A stretch of 64,000 nt of DNA from Microcoleus vaginatus WJT46-NPBG5 (GCA_019359355.1 JAHHHM010000008.1:1-64000), one strand, 5' to 3'. Positions 1 through 10,016 are shown, counted from the stretch's first letter. Notes: generated by a model not told the origin, from the letters alone. Numbers and translations: made by a program.

Positions 1-137
1 CCGTCGGCAAAAATCATCGACATGGCAAAACAAGGCTTCTAGACTAAGCATGGGGTGGTCAGATGGGTTGAGAATTAGGCACTTTCAACTGTATCTGTTC
101 CACCCCTCCTTATCCCGAACTCACGTTTTTTAAGCTT

Positions 138-431
138 TTACGTCAACGACTGGGGATGAAATTTGGGGTAAAGCATTGCCTTAACCGGCTTCCCCGCCTG
201 CAAATGTCGCTCAACCACCACCGGCACTTCTTCTGGGCGCACATGGCAGTACCAAACCTCATCGGGAGTTACCAGCACCATCGGCCCATTACCACATTGT
301 CCCAAACAACTGCTGCCGGTGACGGCGACATCATCTGGGGTGTGGGATTGAAAACTCGCGAGTACCGCCGCCGCACCCTGCTTGCGACAGGTGCGGTTTT
401 GGCAAACTAAGACATTTTTAGAAGATGTCAT
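138..431 (-). CDS. Thioredoxin-like [2Fe-2S] ferredoxin
   Basis: Small soluble protein (about 97 aa) of the thioredoxin-like 2Fe-2S ferredoxin family, expected to carry one [2Fe-2S] cluster and take part in electron transfer or redox sensing. Four cysteines fit the cluster pattern: two near the N terminus (CQNRTC) and two in the middle (SSCLGQCGNG). The family is common in cyanobacteria as a stand-alone protein, and the electron partner is not evident here. I chose the ATG at 431 rather than the GTG two codons upstream because ATG is the stronger start and the extra residues (M-C) add nothing. It lies about 50 bp downstream of the one-module NRPS on the same strand, so read-through transcription is possible, but nothing ties it to that pathway. 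Family assignment is firm; role is not. Confidence 0.85.
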   Translation of the reverse strand: MTSSKNVLVCQNRTCRKQGAAAVLASFQSHTPDDVAVTGSSCLGQCGNGPMVLVTPDEVWYCHVRPEEVPVVVERHLQAGKPVKAMLYPKFHPQSLT

Positions 432-484
432 ACACACAGGGTTGAACTTAAGAAATCCGAGGGAGGAATTAAATATTTAACTCC

Positions 485-3400
485 TTATCTTTGCTCCGCT
501 TGCGCCCTTTCTAAGCAGGCTTGCAATGTTTCAGCTAAGTAGCGAACACGAGGTTCTAAAATGATGGTTTTGTGATGCCCTGGAATTTCTTGAACTTCTA
601 CGCCACCTGCTGCTATTTCACCCCAGCCTAACAAAGGTTCATAATACTTTGTAGTTGGTCTTTCAATTGCCCGTAAAAGAGTCACGCGTCCCGGATAAAC
701 TTGGGGCACATAATTAGTGGCAGCAACACGGTTTGCGATTTCGATTTTTTTGAAATGTTCGGGTAGCGGATCGGGCAAAGTTCGACCGATTAATTTGTAA
801 AACTTTTTCCAAATTTTTTGAACGAATCCCTCAATTTTCCAGTAAACGCGGTCTGTAATGTAAAGTACCTTATCTTTGCGATTGAGTCGTGAAAGGTTCA
901 GCCGGTGAATGTCAAATTGATAAGATTTCGGAGGAGTGCCTTTGCCAAAAGCCAAGGGACTGAAGGTATCGAAAACTGCGACTAAACCAACTTTGTGGCC
1001 ACCCCGGACTAACTGCTGAGCCATTTCAAAGGCAATAATTCCTCCTAAGGAGTGGCCGGCTAACAGATATGGCCCTTCAGGCTGAACCGTGCGGATCTCC
1101 TTGATATAGTCAGATGCCATGTCCTCAACCCGCGTGTGGGGAGTCTGTTGGCCATCCACTCCCCGCGCTTGCAGCCCGTAAACCGGCTGATCCTTGCTCA
1201 GATAAGCCGCGACACCCTGGTAAGAAAGAACGTTGCCGCCAATGGCGTGGATGCAGAATAGAGGCGTTTTAGAACCGTTTGGCTGAATGGGTACGAGTGA
1301 GCGGATAGGCGCTGACGACTCTTCAGAGCGTAAAATATTTGCGAGTTGCTCAACCGTTGGGGCTTGGAAAAGGGTGGCTAGAGGCAACAGTTTATCGAAT
1401 TTTTCTTGAATTTGATTGAATAGACGCAGCGCTAACAGCGAGTGTCCCCCTAATTCAAAGAAATTATCCTTAACGCTGATTGGTTTGACATGGAGCAGGC
1501 TTCCCCAAATTTCTATTAGTTTATGTTCTAAATTATCGCGGGGGGCAACGAAAGAATTTTCAGATTCGCTGCGATATTCGGGTGCCGGTAATGCTTTGCG
1601 GTCAATTTTACCATTGGGTGTTAATGGCACACTTTCCAGCAGCACAAATGCTGAGGGCACCATGTAATCTGGCAGCTTTTCTTTGACAAAATCGCGCAAT
1701 TCACTGAGTAGTGCTGAGTCAACCGTTCCGAACTCAGGACTGGGGACAATATAAGCAACTAAACGTTTCTCTCCCGGTATATCTTCACGGGCAATCACCA
1801 CACTCTGCCGGACATTAGGATGCTGGCATAATACTGTCTCAATTTCCCCTGGCTCAATTCGGAAACCCCGGATTTTTATTTGATGATCAGCGCGACCAGC
1901 AACTGCTATATTTCCATCCGGTAAGTATCGTCCTAAGTCTCCGGTTTTATAGAGCCGGTCTGAGGAGATATTTGTAAATGGATTGGTGATAAATCGCGAG
2001 GTGGTTAACGATTCATCTCCCAAGTATCCTTGAGATAAATAAGAGGTGCGGATGTATATTTCTCCAATTTCTCCCATTCCTGCAAGTCTGTTAGAGGAAT
2101 TTAAAATTAGTAGTTGCACATCTTGGATGCCATATCCCAAAGGAATTCGAGACTGAGTGCGTGATTGAGGAATTATGAAATTTTCTGGCTGAGGGGTTGC
2201 TGTGTTTGTATGTTCTTTTAGTTGCTGATTTGGAACGATATAATACCCCATTGCTTGCGGAGTTTCTGTGGCTCCATAGAAGTTCACGCAAGTAACATTT
2301 GGGGCTAAATTTCGCAATTTTTCAACATTACGAGTCGTTAATATGTCACCTCCGAAGAAGGCATAACGCAGGTTTGTTAGCTGTTGGGGTTGAGAAGTTT
2401 CTGTTAACAGCACTCCCATTGCCGGTGTTAAGTGGCTGATGGTGATATGCTGCTGCTTCATCCACTCGCCTAACTTGCCGGGTGTTCCAATTTCTTCTGG
2501 GGAGGGAATGCACAGGGTTGCGCCTAACCATAGGGGTGTGAAAATGTCGCGCAGCAAGGGATCGTGGGCAAGTCCAGATAGCACGCTGAATCGATCTGAT
2601 TCATTTAAATTAAAGGTTTGGGCGTGCCATTGCAGGAAGTGGGAAAGCGGCTTATGGGTGCCTAAGATGCCTTTGGGTTTGCCGGTTGAGCCGGAGGTAA
2701 AGGCGATATAAGCTAAGTCGTTGGGGTTAATTTTTGCTTGGGGATTTTCTGTTGAATAATCCTTTAACAGTTCACCGATTTGAGCGGCTGATTCAGGTAG
2801 ATTCAACCGGCACTGGGTTGATAATGTCCCAATAAAGGTTTCTAAAGAATCGGGAAGGTTTCCGCCGGTTGACATTTGCAGCCAAGCCTTCGGCTGAGCT
2901 AGCTTAACACAATCAATTAACCGCTCGGCGGGATATTTGGCATCGAGAATGACAAAGGCTGCGCCGGCTTTGAGAATTCCTAGCAACGCCACGACGATTG
3001 GGGCGCTACGATGTGCGTAAATTGCGACAACGTCTTGAGAACCAATGCCATGTTTTTGCAGGTAATTGGCGAGTTGGTTACTGATTTTATCGAGTTGTGA
3101 ATAAGTCAGATTTTCTTGCAGATCAATGATGGCTGTGTTATTTTCCAGCCGCTTTGCTTGTTGGGAAAACTGAGTGTGAACAGCGCCTTCCCAAGAATCA
3201 TTGAGCGTTTGACTGGGATTTGGTAAGCGTGCTTGAACTGAAGACGTTACCAGAGAAATGTCTGCGATCTTTTCTTCTGGGTTCTTGACAATTTGAGATA
3301 AGATATGCTGGAGCTGTGCCAGCATTTCAACCATGCGTGCCGGCTCAAATAAATCGGCATTATAAACAAATTCTAGCTGACTTCGTTCAGGATTTTCTCG

Positions 3401-4687
3401 TGCATAAAGTGTTATATCGAACTTTGATTCGAGTTCAGGACGCGGTAAGGTTTCTACAGTTAATCCTGATAGTTCGATGCTATTTTGCTCAAAACTGAGC
3501 ATATTAAAAAATACTTGAAAGAGCGGCGTGCGGCTTAAATCTCTTTCGGGTTGTAGTTCTTCAACTAATTTTTCAAAAGGCAAGTCTTGATGAGCATAAG
3601 CGTCTAAAGCAACTTGACGCACTCGCTGCAAAACTTCTTTAAATGTTGGATTGCCGGCCAGATTAGTCCGCAGAACTAAGGTATTGATAAAAAATCCAAT
3701 TAACCCTTCAATTTCTGCTCGATTACGACCGGCAATCGGAGATCCCACAATAATATCGTCTTGTCCGCTGAGCCGCATTAGCAATGTCTGGAATGCGGCT
3801 AGCAGCGTCATGTATAAAGTCACCCCTTCAGCGCGGCTAAATGCCGCAAGTGCAGTGCTTAATTCCGGGGAAAGGGTTAAAAATTGACGGGCACCGCGAA
3901 ATGTTTGAACCGGCGGGCGCAGGCGATCCGTTGGCAAATCCAACACCGGCAACCGTCCGCTTAAGTGTTTTTTCCAATAAGAAAGTTGCTGGTTTAAAAC
4001 TTCGCCTTGCATCCATTCTCGTTGCCAGCCAGCGAAGTCGATATATTGAATCGAAAGTTCGGGTAAAAGTGAAGGTTTGCCGGCACTATAATATTCATAA
4101 AGTGCCGTCATTTCTCGAATGAGTATCCTACTAGACCAACCATCGGTAATGATGTGATGTATGATTAGCCCTAAGATATAAGATTCTTCGTCTAGCTGAA
4201 ATAAATTTACCCGAAGTAACGGCCCGGTTTCTAAGTCGAAAGGCTGCTGCGCTTTTTGAGTGGATAACTGCCAGAAAGAGCGTTCGCGTTCCTCTACCGG
4301 CAAGTTTCTCAAATCGGTTACTGACAGGGAAATTGTTTGTGAGGGAGAAATGTATTGAACAGGTTCTGCACCCACAAGCGCATAAGTTGTCCGCAAAATT
4401 TCATGCCGGCGGACAATTTCATTCAAACTCAGTTCTAGCGCAACAATGTTAAGCCTGCCGGTGAGACAAACGGTGGTTGTTTCATTATAAACAGGATTTC
4501 CCGGCTCTAATCGGTCGAGAAACCACAGCCGTTGCTGGGCGAAAGAAAGTGGATAAGATTGAGTTTCCTTGCCCCGAAGAATTTTTTGAATTCTAGAGAC
4601 ATTTAAACCCTTTTCTTTAAGCAGCAATTCAAAAAGTGCCCGCTTCGTAGGAGAAAGGGTTGCAATATCTTGGATAGACTCACCCAT
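485..4687 (-). CDS. One-module NRPS (C-A-T-TE) with Lys2-like A domain
   Basis: Nonribosomal peptide synthetase of 1400 aa that condenses an upstream acyl or peptidyl thioester with one amino acid and releases the product. Domains in order: condensation (about 40-470; catalytic HHIITDG near residue 179), adenylation (about 500-1010; FTSGSTGKPKG near 666, NGKIDRKAL at the end), carrier (DNFFELGGHSLL, Ser near 1079) and type I thioesterase (GHSLGG, Ser near 1212). The A domain is of a different lineage from those of the large NRPS nearby: its core has AHDPLLRDIF, as in fungal Lys2 aminoadipate reductases. Read by eye against GrsA the specificity residues are D-P-R-H-F-G-F-Q-A-K; the first five match the Lys2 aminoadipate code, the rest do not. 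The start has a good AAGGA Shine-Dalgarno. It lies 151 bp downstream of the FkbH-fusion gene, which may supply its glyceryl donor (inference). No epimerase or methyltransferase domain is present. Confidence 0.93.
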   Translation of the reverse strand: MGESIQDIATLSPTKRALFELLLKEKGLNVSRIQKILRGKETQSYPLSFAQQRLWFLDRLEPGNPVYNETTTVCLTGRLNIVALELSLNEIVRRHEILRTTYALVGAEPVQYISPSQTISLSVTDLRNLPVEERERSFWQLSTQKAQQPFDLETGPLLRVNLFQLDEESYILGLIIHHIITDGWSSRILIREMTALYEYYSAGKPSLLPELSIQYIDFAGWQREWMQGEVLNQQLSYWKKHLSGRLPVLDLPTDRLRPPVQTFRGARQFLTLSPELSTALAAFSRAEGVTLYMTLLAAFQTLLMRLSGQDDIIVGSPIAGRNRAEIEGLIGFFINTLVLRTNLAGNPTFKEVLQRVRQVALDAYAHQDLPFEKLVEELQPERDLSRTPLFQVFFNMLSFEQNSIELSGLTVETLPRPELESKFDITLYARENPERSQLEFVYNADLFEPARMVEMLAQLQHILSQIVKNPEEKIADISLVTSSVQARLPNPSQTLNDSWEGAVHTQFSQQAKRLENNTAIIDLQENLTYSQLDKISNQLANYLQKHGIGSQDVVAIYAHRSAPIVVALLGILKAGAAFVILDAKYPAERLIDCVKLAQPKAWLQMSTGGNLPDSLETFIGTLSTQCRLNLPESAAQIGELLKDYSTENPQAKINPNDLAYIAFTSGSTGKPKGILGTHKPLSHFLQWHAQTFNLNESDRFSVLSGLAHDPLLRDIFTPLWLGATLCIPSPEEIGTPGKLGEWMKQQHITISHLTPAMGVLLTETSQPQQLTNLRYAFFGGDILTTRNVEKLRNLAPNVTCVNFYGATETPQAMGYYIVPNQQLKEHTNTATPQPENFIIPQSRTQSRIPLGYGIQDVQLLILNSSNRLAGMGEIGEIYIRTSYLSQGYLGDESLTTSRFITNPFTNISSDRLYKTGDLGRYLPDGNIAVAGRADHQIKIRGFRIEPGEIETVLCQHPNVRQSVVIAREDIPGEKRLVAYIVPSPEFGTVDSALLSELRDFVKEKLPDYMVPSAFVLLESVPLTPNGKIDRKALPAPEYRSESENSFVAPRDNLEHKLIEIWGSLLHVKPISVKDNFFELGGHSLLALRLFNQIQEKFDKLLPLATLFQAPTVEQLANILRSEESSAPIRSLVPIQPNGSKTPLFCIHAIGGNVLSYQGVAAYLSKDQPVYGLQARGVDGQQTPHTRVEDMASDYIKEIRTVQPEGPYLLAGHSLGGIIAFEMAQQLVRGGHKVGLVAVFDTFSPLAFGKGTPPKSYQFDIHRLNLSRLNRKDKVLYITDRVYWKIEGFVQKIWKKFYKLIGRTLPDPLPEHFKKIEIANRVAATNYVPQVYPGRVTLLRAIERPTTKYYEPLLGWGEIAAGGVEVQEIPGHHKTIILEPRVRYLAETLQACLERAQAEQR

Positions 4688-4805
4688 TTTGAATCCTTAT
4701 GATGAACTGTTTTAGTAAGATGCCGGTTAACGCTGATAAAAATTTGGCTTAGATTATAGGATCTCGTAACAAGTATGCAGAGATAAATAGACTTAACATC
4801 TTTCA

Positions 4806-4834
4806 ATTCAATGCCCTATGCCCCATGCCCCCTC
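4806..4834. repeat. Heptad short tandem repeats
   Basis: A short run of degenerate 7-mers of the type CCCCATG/CCCTATG, typical of cyanobacterial short tandemly repeated repetitive sequences. It lies between the FkbH-fusion gene and the one-module NRPS. Related runs occur at 30290-30376 and 43602-43637. Confidence 0.6.
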
Positions 4835-4838
4835 TTCG

Positions 4839-7800
4839 CTAAATGAGTCTTCCCAATCTTTCCCCCTGATGGCGTAATTCTTTAGTAACTTCAATCATTT
4901 CTGGCCACCAGTACAACAACTGACCAAATTTAAGTACCAAACGCTGGGCTAGCTGTCGCGCTTCATCTAAATTGCGTCCCTGAACTAAATCTAGGGGAAT
5001 GAAATAATCATCTCGTGTTAGAGATTGACACAGCAAGTCGGTGTATTTTTTAACATCATTTGCCCAGTAAACCGGCGACTCTCCAGACATTCGCAGATGT
5101 TCTTCTGCTAGGGAAATAAAGGAACTGCTGGTTCGCCAAACTTGTAAGCGCAGGAACTCTTCAAAACCGGCAAGGGGCATTGAGCCTAATTCTATGAGGT
5201 GTTTACCCAAGGAACGTAGCCTTTCTTTTTCATCTGCCGCTGCCGGCCCGAATTCGCAAGATTTAATGCATTCTACAATTAACTTAGCGGTATCAAAACC
5301 GGAAGCGGTTCTGAAAATTTCCCCTGACCAAAATTTCCGTTGTTCCACCGGCTCATGTAATAATGCCCAAGGTAAGTGCCCAAAAAAGCTATCTTTAAAA
5401 CACTTCCAAACAGTATTGGAAAAGATTAAATCTTGCCCGCGTCGGACGGGAAGAAATGGTGGCAACACTCCCCGATTATCTAATCCCACAAATGTGGTCA
5501 TGCCGAAACTGTCATCGCTAATTCCTAGCCGGTTGGTGACTCTTAAAATATCCCGACTCGTCAGGGCATTGCGGTATCCTGACTCTGATTGCACTAATCG
5601 TTCGTGGGATTTACCGGCTAGTAAAAGATAGCCCAAAGGCGCAGCCCAGTAACCGAAGGGCGCACCCCAGCCACAGTCCCCAACCAATCCGTTAAATGTA
5701 ACTAAAACTTTGCCGACACCGACTTCTAACCGGCGCATAAATTGATTGTCGATTGGGTTGATATTTACGGTGTCGGTATTGCCGGCAGCTTCGAGAATCG
5801 CCCCAACATTTTTACCCAATAATTGCTCATGCAGGGCTAAAAGGTCTTTGTCTGCAAACTTCACCGATTTTAAGGCAGTTTCACGGTCATCAAACACCCA
5901 GTAATCGGAAGGATCAGTGCCGGCAGTTAAAGTTAAGCCTTCCTGCAATTCTGGAGAAGGCACTAGCTTACACACCGTATCATCATCTGCGCTAAAAATG
6001 ATGTCGCCGGCAGTATGCAACGTCAAAGCATTGCGGTTTGCACCCGGAGATGCACCAGATTTTTCGACATCAAATAAGGCAAAATTGACAATATCTTGTG
6101 GCAATCCTCCCTTTTGAATTAATGATTGAGCAAACCGCTGTTTTTCCTCTAAGCCGGCATAAAAAATCTCGGCCCCATATTGCGTTTTAAGCGAGTGCAG
6201 CATTTGCCGATAGCCATCTCGCGTTTGAGAACTGGCCGAATCATCCATCAGGACAAAATTATTCGTTCTGCCGTGTTGTTGGCTATTTTCGATATAGCTT
6301 GCGAGGGCACGTTTCGCACCTTCTATGCGGTTGCACGTCACCATCCCTACCGAGGCAACTGTGCTATTTGTCGCATTTTTGTGTGCCGATTCTTTGCCAT
6401 TGGTGTGGGTTTTTACAGGCGTGAAGGAATGACTTCTTAAGCTGTCATTTTGAATGGGATAATGAGTGCTTAATTCCTCAACAGATTTTACTGGTATCTG
6501 TTGACCTGGCTCGATTTTTTCCAATAGCTGCTGCTGAGAAATTAAAAAGCCAGCTTCGACAAATGCTGCTAACTGATGTTTAATGGCTTCAAGATTTGCT
6601 CCCACATCCTGGCAGATATTTTGTGCGTGTTCCTCAAGGGTTTTAAATTGCCGGCATTCACACAGCATTCGCACAACATCAGTGTTTAAAAGTAGACTTC
6701 TGCGGCTATTTCTTGAGTAAACTAACGCTTGGCCGGCGCGAATCGCAACTTGTTCGATATCGCCTATGCGATAAGGTTGAGTATAAACTGATAAATCTTG
6801 ATTATTGAGTTCTGAATCCTCAGTGCTGAGAGAAAGTGAAGAATCAACGATTGAAGTTCCCATTTTCGCTTCCAGCATTGCCTTCGCTTCGGCTTCTGAA
6901 AGCCGGTTAACCATTTTCAAAAGTTCAGCAATCGCTTCGGCATTCATTGGCCCTTCTTGATTTTTATCCAGTAATAAAGCGAGTCCAGAAACCGTTGGTG
7001 CTTCAAAGAAACGCTGCATGGATAGCTCAATTTGGAAGTTATCGCGAATGCGGGAAATTAGCTGTGTAAGCAGCAGCGAGTGCCCGCCTAGCTCGAAAAA
7101 GTTGTCTTCCACACCCACTTTATCCACGCCAAGAACACGTGCCCAAATGCCTTCTAGCACTTCCTCAACCGGCGTGCGGGGGGCAATGTAACTCGATTCA
7201 ACTGCCGGCCTAGATCGCAGCTTTTGCGATTCAATCACTTGCAAAATTTGCTCGGCATTATACAATTCACTGGCAATCCGAATCAGTGTTCGGTGAAAGG
7301 CAGAGGAAGAATTCCCGGCTTTTTCTGGCAACCGCACGGAGGCGTTTTGCAGTGACGTTTCATTTTTAGTTGCAGGATTTTCTGCTACATCCGATGCTGC
7401 TGAGGGTTGATAACTTACGGCTGCGGCTACCTCCACCGGCACCTGATAACGTACGACATCCCCAACCGCTTCTTTAACTGAACTGATGCTTTCGATAAAA
7501 TTAAAAGCCGGCTGATTCTTTTTGGTTGGAATATAACCGATATCAACTCTAGAAAGCCCGCGATCCTCAGCAATTTTTCCAAGTTTTGCCAGCATTCGAT
7601 GCTCTACACCCCGTCCCAACGCGCGGCAACTGAGGAGGAATGTATCAACATTAATGGCTTCCAGGTTACTGCCGAAAAGCATTGCTCCAACTAAACCATA
7701 ATCGCCAAATCGATCCCGCACTTCAACAACAAAACCTTCTAATTGTCCTGATTCGCATAACTGTTGAATCTCGCTTTCCGACCGGCGAATGGTTGTAAAG

Positions 7801-9083
7801 TTAAATTGATTGGTTCGTTGAGTGAGCTGGGCGACTCTAGGGAGATGGTGGGCTGCCATTTCAGAGATATCAATTTCTAACCCCAATCCCTCCAGAAAAT
7901 TATCAAGGGTTAGGGCTGAACTACGAAACCGTTCGCGTTCAGCATTTTGTTTGTAAAGGGCGGTGCGCTTCTTATCTTCTTCGGTGACTTTTAGTTGGTC
8001 AAATGCCCAAATGTGATTAAGAAATCTGGGAATTTCTTCAACTTCTGAAGGCAGCAGCAGTGTGAGAACTTCAGGGCAATTGGCTTGCACTTCCGCACAT
8101 TCAACGGGGTTGTCATCAATAAAGATGAAACTGTCTAACCCCAAATTCAGTTCTTGGGCGAGGGATTTGATGTTTTCTGATTTTGGTTGCCAGTTAATCC
8201 GCCAGGAAACAATATGTTCGCGTTTCAGGGGCATTTCAGGCCGGCGATCAAAGACTTCAAAAACATCAGCTTCTATATTTTTGCTGCATAAACCAATGAT
8301 GGTGCCGGCTTGTTGCTGCACCACCATAAATTCTTGCAGAACTTTGCGGGGCGTATCGATTTCAATGCCCATCGCGCCATCTTCGCCGCAAACGCCTTTC
8401 CATAAAGTTTGGTCGCAGTCGAGCAAAATTACCTTGTAGGGGGCGCGACTCAGGCGCGCGATTTTTCGGGCGATGGTGGAACCGAGGGCGGCAAAGAAAG
8501 CCGGTGTATAGGGAATGTGTCCCAGCTCATCTGTGTGGGCGTCGTAGTAGTTGGTAACGGGATATAAAGAGGCAAATTCTTGAGAAGTGACGGTGAAGAG
8601 ATTTCTAACGCTGTCTAATTCCGAGGCGATTACGTTTTCCATCTGCTGGAAGAATGTCTGCCGACTGGAGTCTGCAACGGCTGCCGGTGAGGCGGGACAC
8701 AAGCATAGGAGTTGAGGGGTTGCGGAATGTTCTCCCACTGATTTTAAAATTCGCACCAGATCCGCCACATTTCGTTCAATGTGTTGCTGGGTTGCCGGCT
8801 GTAGCGCCACGCCGGTGTGTGCGCGTTCTTCCTGCTGTTCCCAGTCTTCTATCCGCACCAAAATAACATTAATGCCATTGTTATTTTGAGCCAGGAGGCT
8901 ATCAGGAGCAAGCAGTTGCTGAAAAACTTGATTATACGGTGCGAAGTCAATCTTAGAAGGGATATCTAGTTCTTGCATCCAAAAAGCGAGAGATTCCCCC
9001 ACCGGCTCCGCCGTGAATGTCGCTGCAATCGCAATCGCGATTGCAGACAGTTGGGATGACGCTTCCTTCTCTTTTAATTGCAT
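4839..9083 (-). CDS. FkbH HAD phosphatase - carrier - PqqD-like - GT-A fusion
   Basis: Multidomain protein of 1414 aa. Residues about 1-560 match FkbH-type HAD-IIIC proteins, which take a glyceryl group from 1,3-bisphosphoglycerate, dephosphorylate it and load it on a carrier protein: LLDCDQTLWKGVCGEDG near residue 223 holds the HAD nucleophile motif DxDxT, followed by the usual GNAT-like C-terminal part. A carrier domain follows (DNFFELGGHSLL, Ser near 666). Residues about 780-885 look like a PqqD-type winged helix (LLLNTDVVRML...FLIS), a fold used to bind peptides in RiPP and related pathways. Residues about 915-1400 look like a GT-A glycosyltransferase or a relative (GANRNALTLHTAGD, then SADDDT as a DxD motif). 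The start has a clear AGAGGAAG ribosome site 5 bases upstream of the ATG. A glyceryl starter for the adjacent NRPS is inferred. The C-terminal half has no function I can assign; the PqqD call is from pattern only. Confidence 0.85.
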   Translation of the reverse strand: MQLKEKEASSQLSAIAIAIAATFTAEPVGESLAFWMQELDIPSKIDFAPYNQVFQQLLAPDSLLAQNNNGINVILVRIEDWEQQEERAHTGVALQPATQQHIERNVADLVRILKSVGEHSATPQLLCLCPASPAAVADSSRQTFFQQMENVIASELDSVRNLFTVTSQEFASLYPVTNYYDAHTDELGHIPYTPAFFAALGSTIARKIARLSRAPYKVILLDCDQTLWKGVCGEDGAMGIEIDTPRKVLQEFMVVQQQAGTIIGLCSKNIEADVFEVFDRRPEMPLKREHIVSWRINWQPKSENIKSLAQELNLGLDSFIFIDDNPVECAEVQANCPEVLTLLLPSEVEEIPRFLNHIWAFDQLKVTEEDKKRTALYKQNAERERFRSSALTLDNFLEGLGLEIDISEMAAHHLPRVAQLTQRTNQFNFTTIRRSESEIQQLCESGQLEGFVVEVRDRFGDYGLVGAMLFGSNLEAINVDTFLLSCRALGRGVEHRMLAKLGKIAEDRGLSRVDIGYIPTKKNQPAFNFIESISSVKEAVGDVVRYQVPVEVAAAVSYQPSAASDVAENPATKNETSLQNASVRLPEKAGNSSSAFHRTLIRIASELYNAEQILQVIESQKLRSRPAVESSYIAPRTPVEEVLEGIWARVLGVDKVGVEDNFFELGGHSLLLTQLISRIRDNFQIELSMQRFFEAPTVSGLALLLDKNQEGPMNAEAIAELLKMVNRLSEAEAKAMLEAKMGTSIVDSSLSLSTEDSELNNQDLSVYTQPYRIGDIEQVAIRAGQALVYSRNSRRSLLLNTDVVRMLCECRQFKTLEEHAQNICQDVGANLEAIKHQLAAFVEAGFLISQQQLLEKIEPGQQIPVKSVEELSTHYPIQNDSLRSHSFTPVKTHTNGKESAHKNATNSTVASVGMVTCNRIEGAKRALASYIENSQQHGRTNNFVLMDDSASSQTRDGYRQMLHSLKTQYGAEIFYAGLEEKQRFAQSLIQKGGLPQDIVNFALFDVEKSGASPGANRNALTLHTAGDIIFSADDDTVCKLVPSPELQEGLTLTAGTDPSDYWVFDDRETALKSVKFADKDLLALHEQLLGKNVGAILEAAGNTDTVNINPIDNQFMRRLEVGVGKVLVTFNGLVGDCGWGAPFGYWAAPLGYLLLAGKSHERLVQSESGYRNALTSRDILRVTNRLGISDDSFGMTTFVGLDNRGVLPPFLPVRRGQDLIFSNTVWKCFKDSFFGHLPWALLHEPVEQRKFWSGEIFRTASGFDTAKLIVECIKSCEFGPAAADEKERLRSLGKHLIELGSMPLAGFEEFLRLQVWRTSSSFISLAEEHLRMSGESPVYWANDVKKYTDLLCQSLTRDDYFIPLDLVQGRNLDEARQLAQRLVLKFGQLLYWWPEMIEVTKELRHQGERLGRLI

Positions 9084-9158
9084 CAGAACTTCCTCTCCCT
9101 AGCTTGCTTAACTTTTTTGAGTCTATTTCCACCTATCTGTACACCTTTTTCTAGATGC

Positions 9159-9178
9159 AATCTTCCTTAAGGAAGATT
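9159..9178. promoter_or_regulatory. 20-bp perfect palindrome upstream of FkbH gene
   Basis: AATCTTCCTTAAGGAAGATT is a perfect 20-bp palindrome, 76 bp upstream of the FkbH-fusion start codon. It has no T-tract and no loop, so it fits a dimeric repressor or activator site better than a terminator. The binding protein is unknown. Confidence 0.5.
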
Positions 9179-9979
9179 TCCAAATACCTGATTTCCTCTG
9201 TTGTTCTGCTCAATGGACGGTTGGCTGTTGTTGGAAGGTCTAAAATTCTCTCTCCTTGCAAATTGAAGTTCCATAAATATATTTTATAAAATATTAAGGG
9301 ATTTTGAGGCATCTATGTCGGCTACGTTCGTTGCCCCATGAGATTTTGGGGATTTTTCTTCCAGATTCTACCGAAGCAGAATGTCGGTTTGGAAAATTAC
9401 AAAAATAAATATTTTCTATAACTTCCTTTACAAAAGCCTCATCAGCTTTATCGCTCAGCATTAATCACGCACTTTAAAGCCAAGCCTTTTATTAATCCCT
9501 AGTATAAAGGATTCTTAGTCTGAAGTTATTATTATCGGTTTTTTGGGGATTCAGGGCTTTTTCCCGGCATCTCAGGCAATAAATGTCGTAAAAATTGCAA
9601 AGTTTGGGAAAATTACTTAAAAAAGCTGGGCCGGCAGCCAATACTTTCTCTGTAAAAACGTTGGGCTTTACACAGACTTTTTAATCGGCAGTCATTCTTG
9701 CTTTTGTGAGCGTTCAGCAATAAAGTTTTAGCCAGAATAAATCGATGTTTATTGAGATTTGTGAGGTTATAAAGCATTTTTTTACCATTGGGAAGCACAA
9801 ATTGTATTTCCACTCAGTAAAATTTCGGTTGGAATTTTAATGGATTGTTAGACTTCATCAAAATAGAAAAGCGAGTCATTGCCTTCATCCCCCTCACAGG
9901 AGTGCCGGCGAGCAAACTCTCAAGCTCATTTGGGTGCGTGACTCGCGTAGTCTAGGAAGAAATCGGGTTGGATTCGCCG

Positions 9980-10016
9980 AAAAAAAAAGACTGCACCGTG
10001 TTATGCCGGTGCAGTC
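9980..10016 (-). terminator. Intrinsic terminator of the three-module NRPS
   Basis: A perfect 10-bp stem (GACTGCACCG at 9989-9998 pairing with 10007-10016) with an 8-base loop, followed on the minus strand by a run of nine T residues (9980-9988). It sits 36 bp after the NRPS stop codon. It should end transcription before the FkbH-fusion gene. Confidence 0.88.

Noticed and set aside
1-42. Open frame from the left edge ending at TAG (13 codons, ...AKIIDMAKQGF)
   Set aside because: It may be the end of an upstream gene, but it is too short to tell from chance and matches nothing I recognise.
9613-9813. 66-codon minus-strand frame in the intergenic region
   Set aside because: Low-complexity, no ribosome site, no recognised motif.
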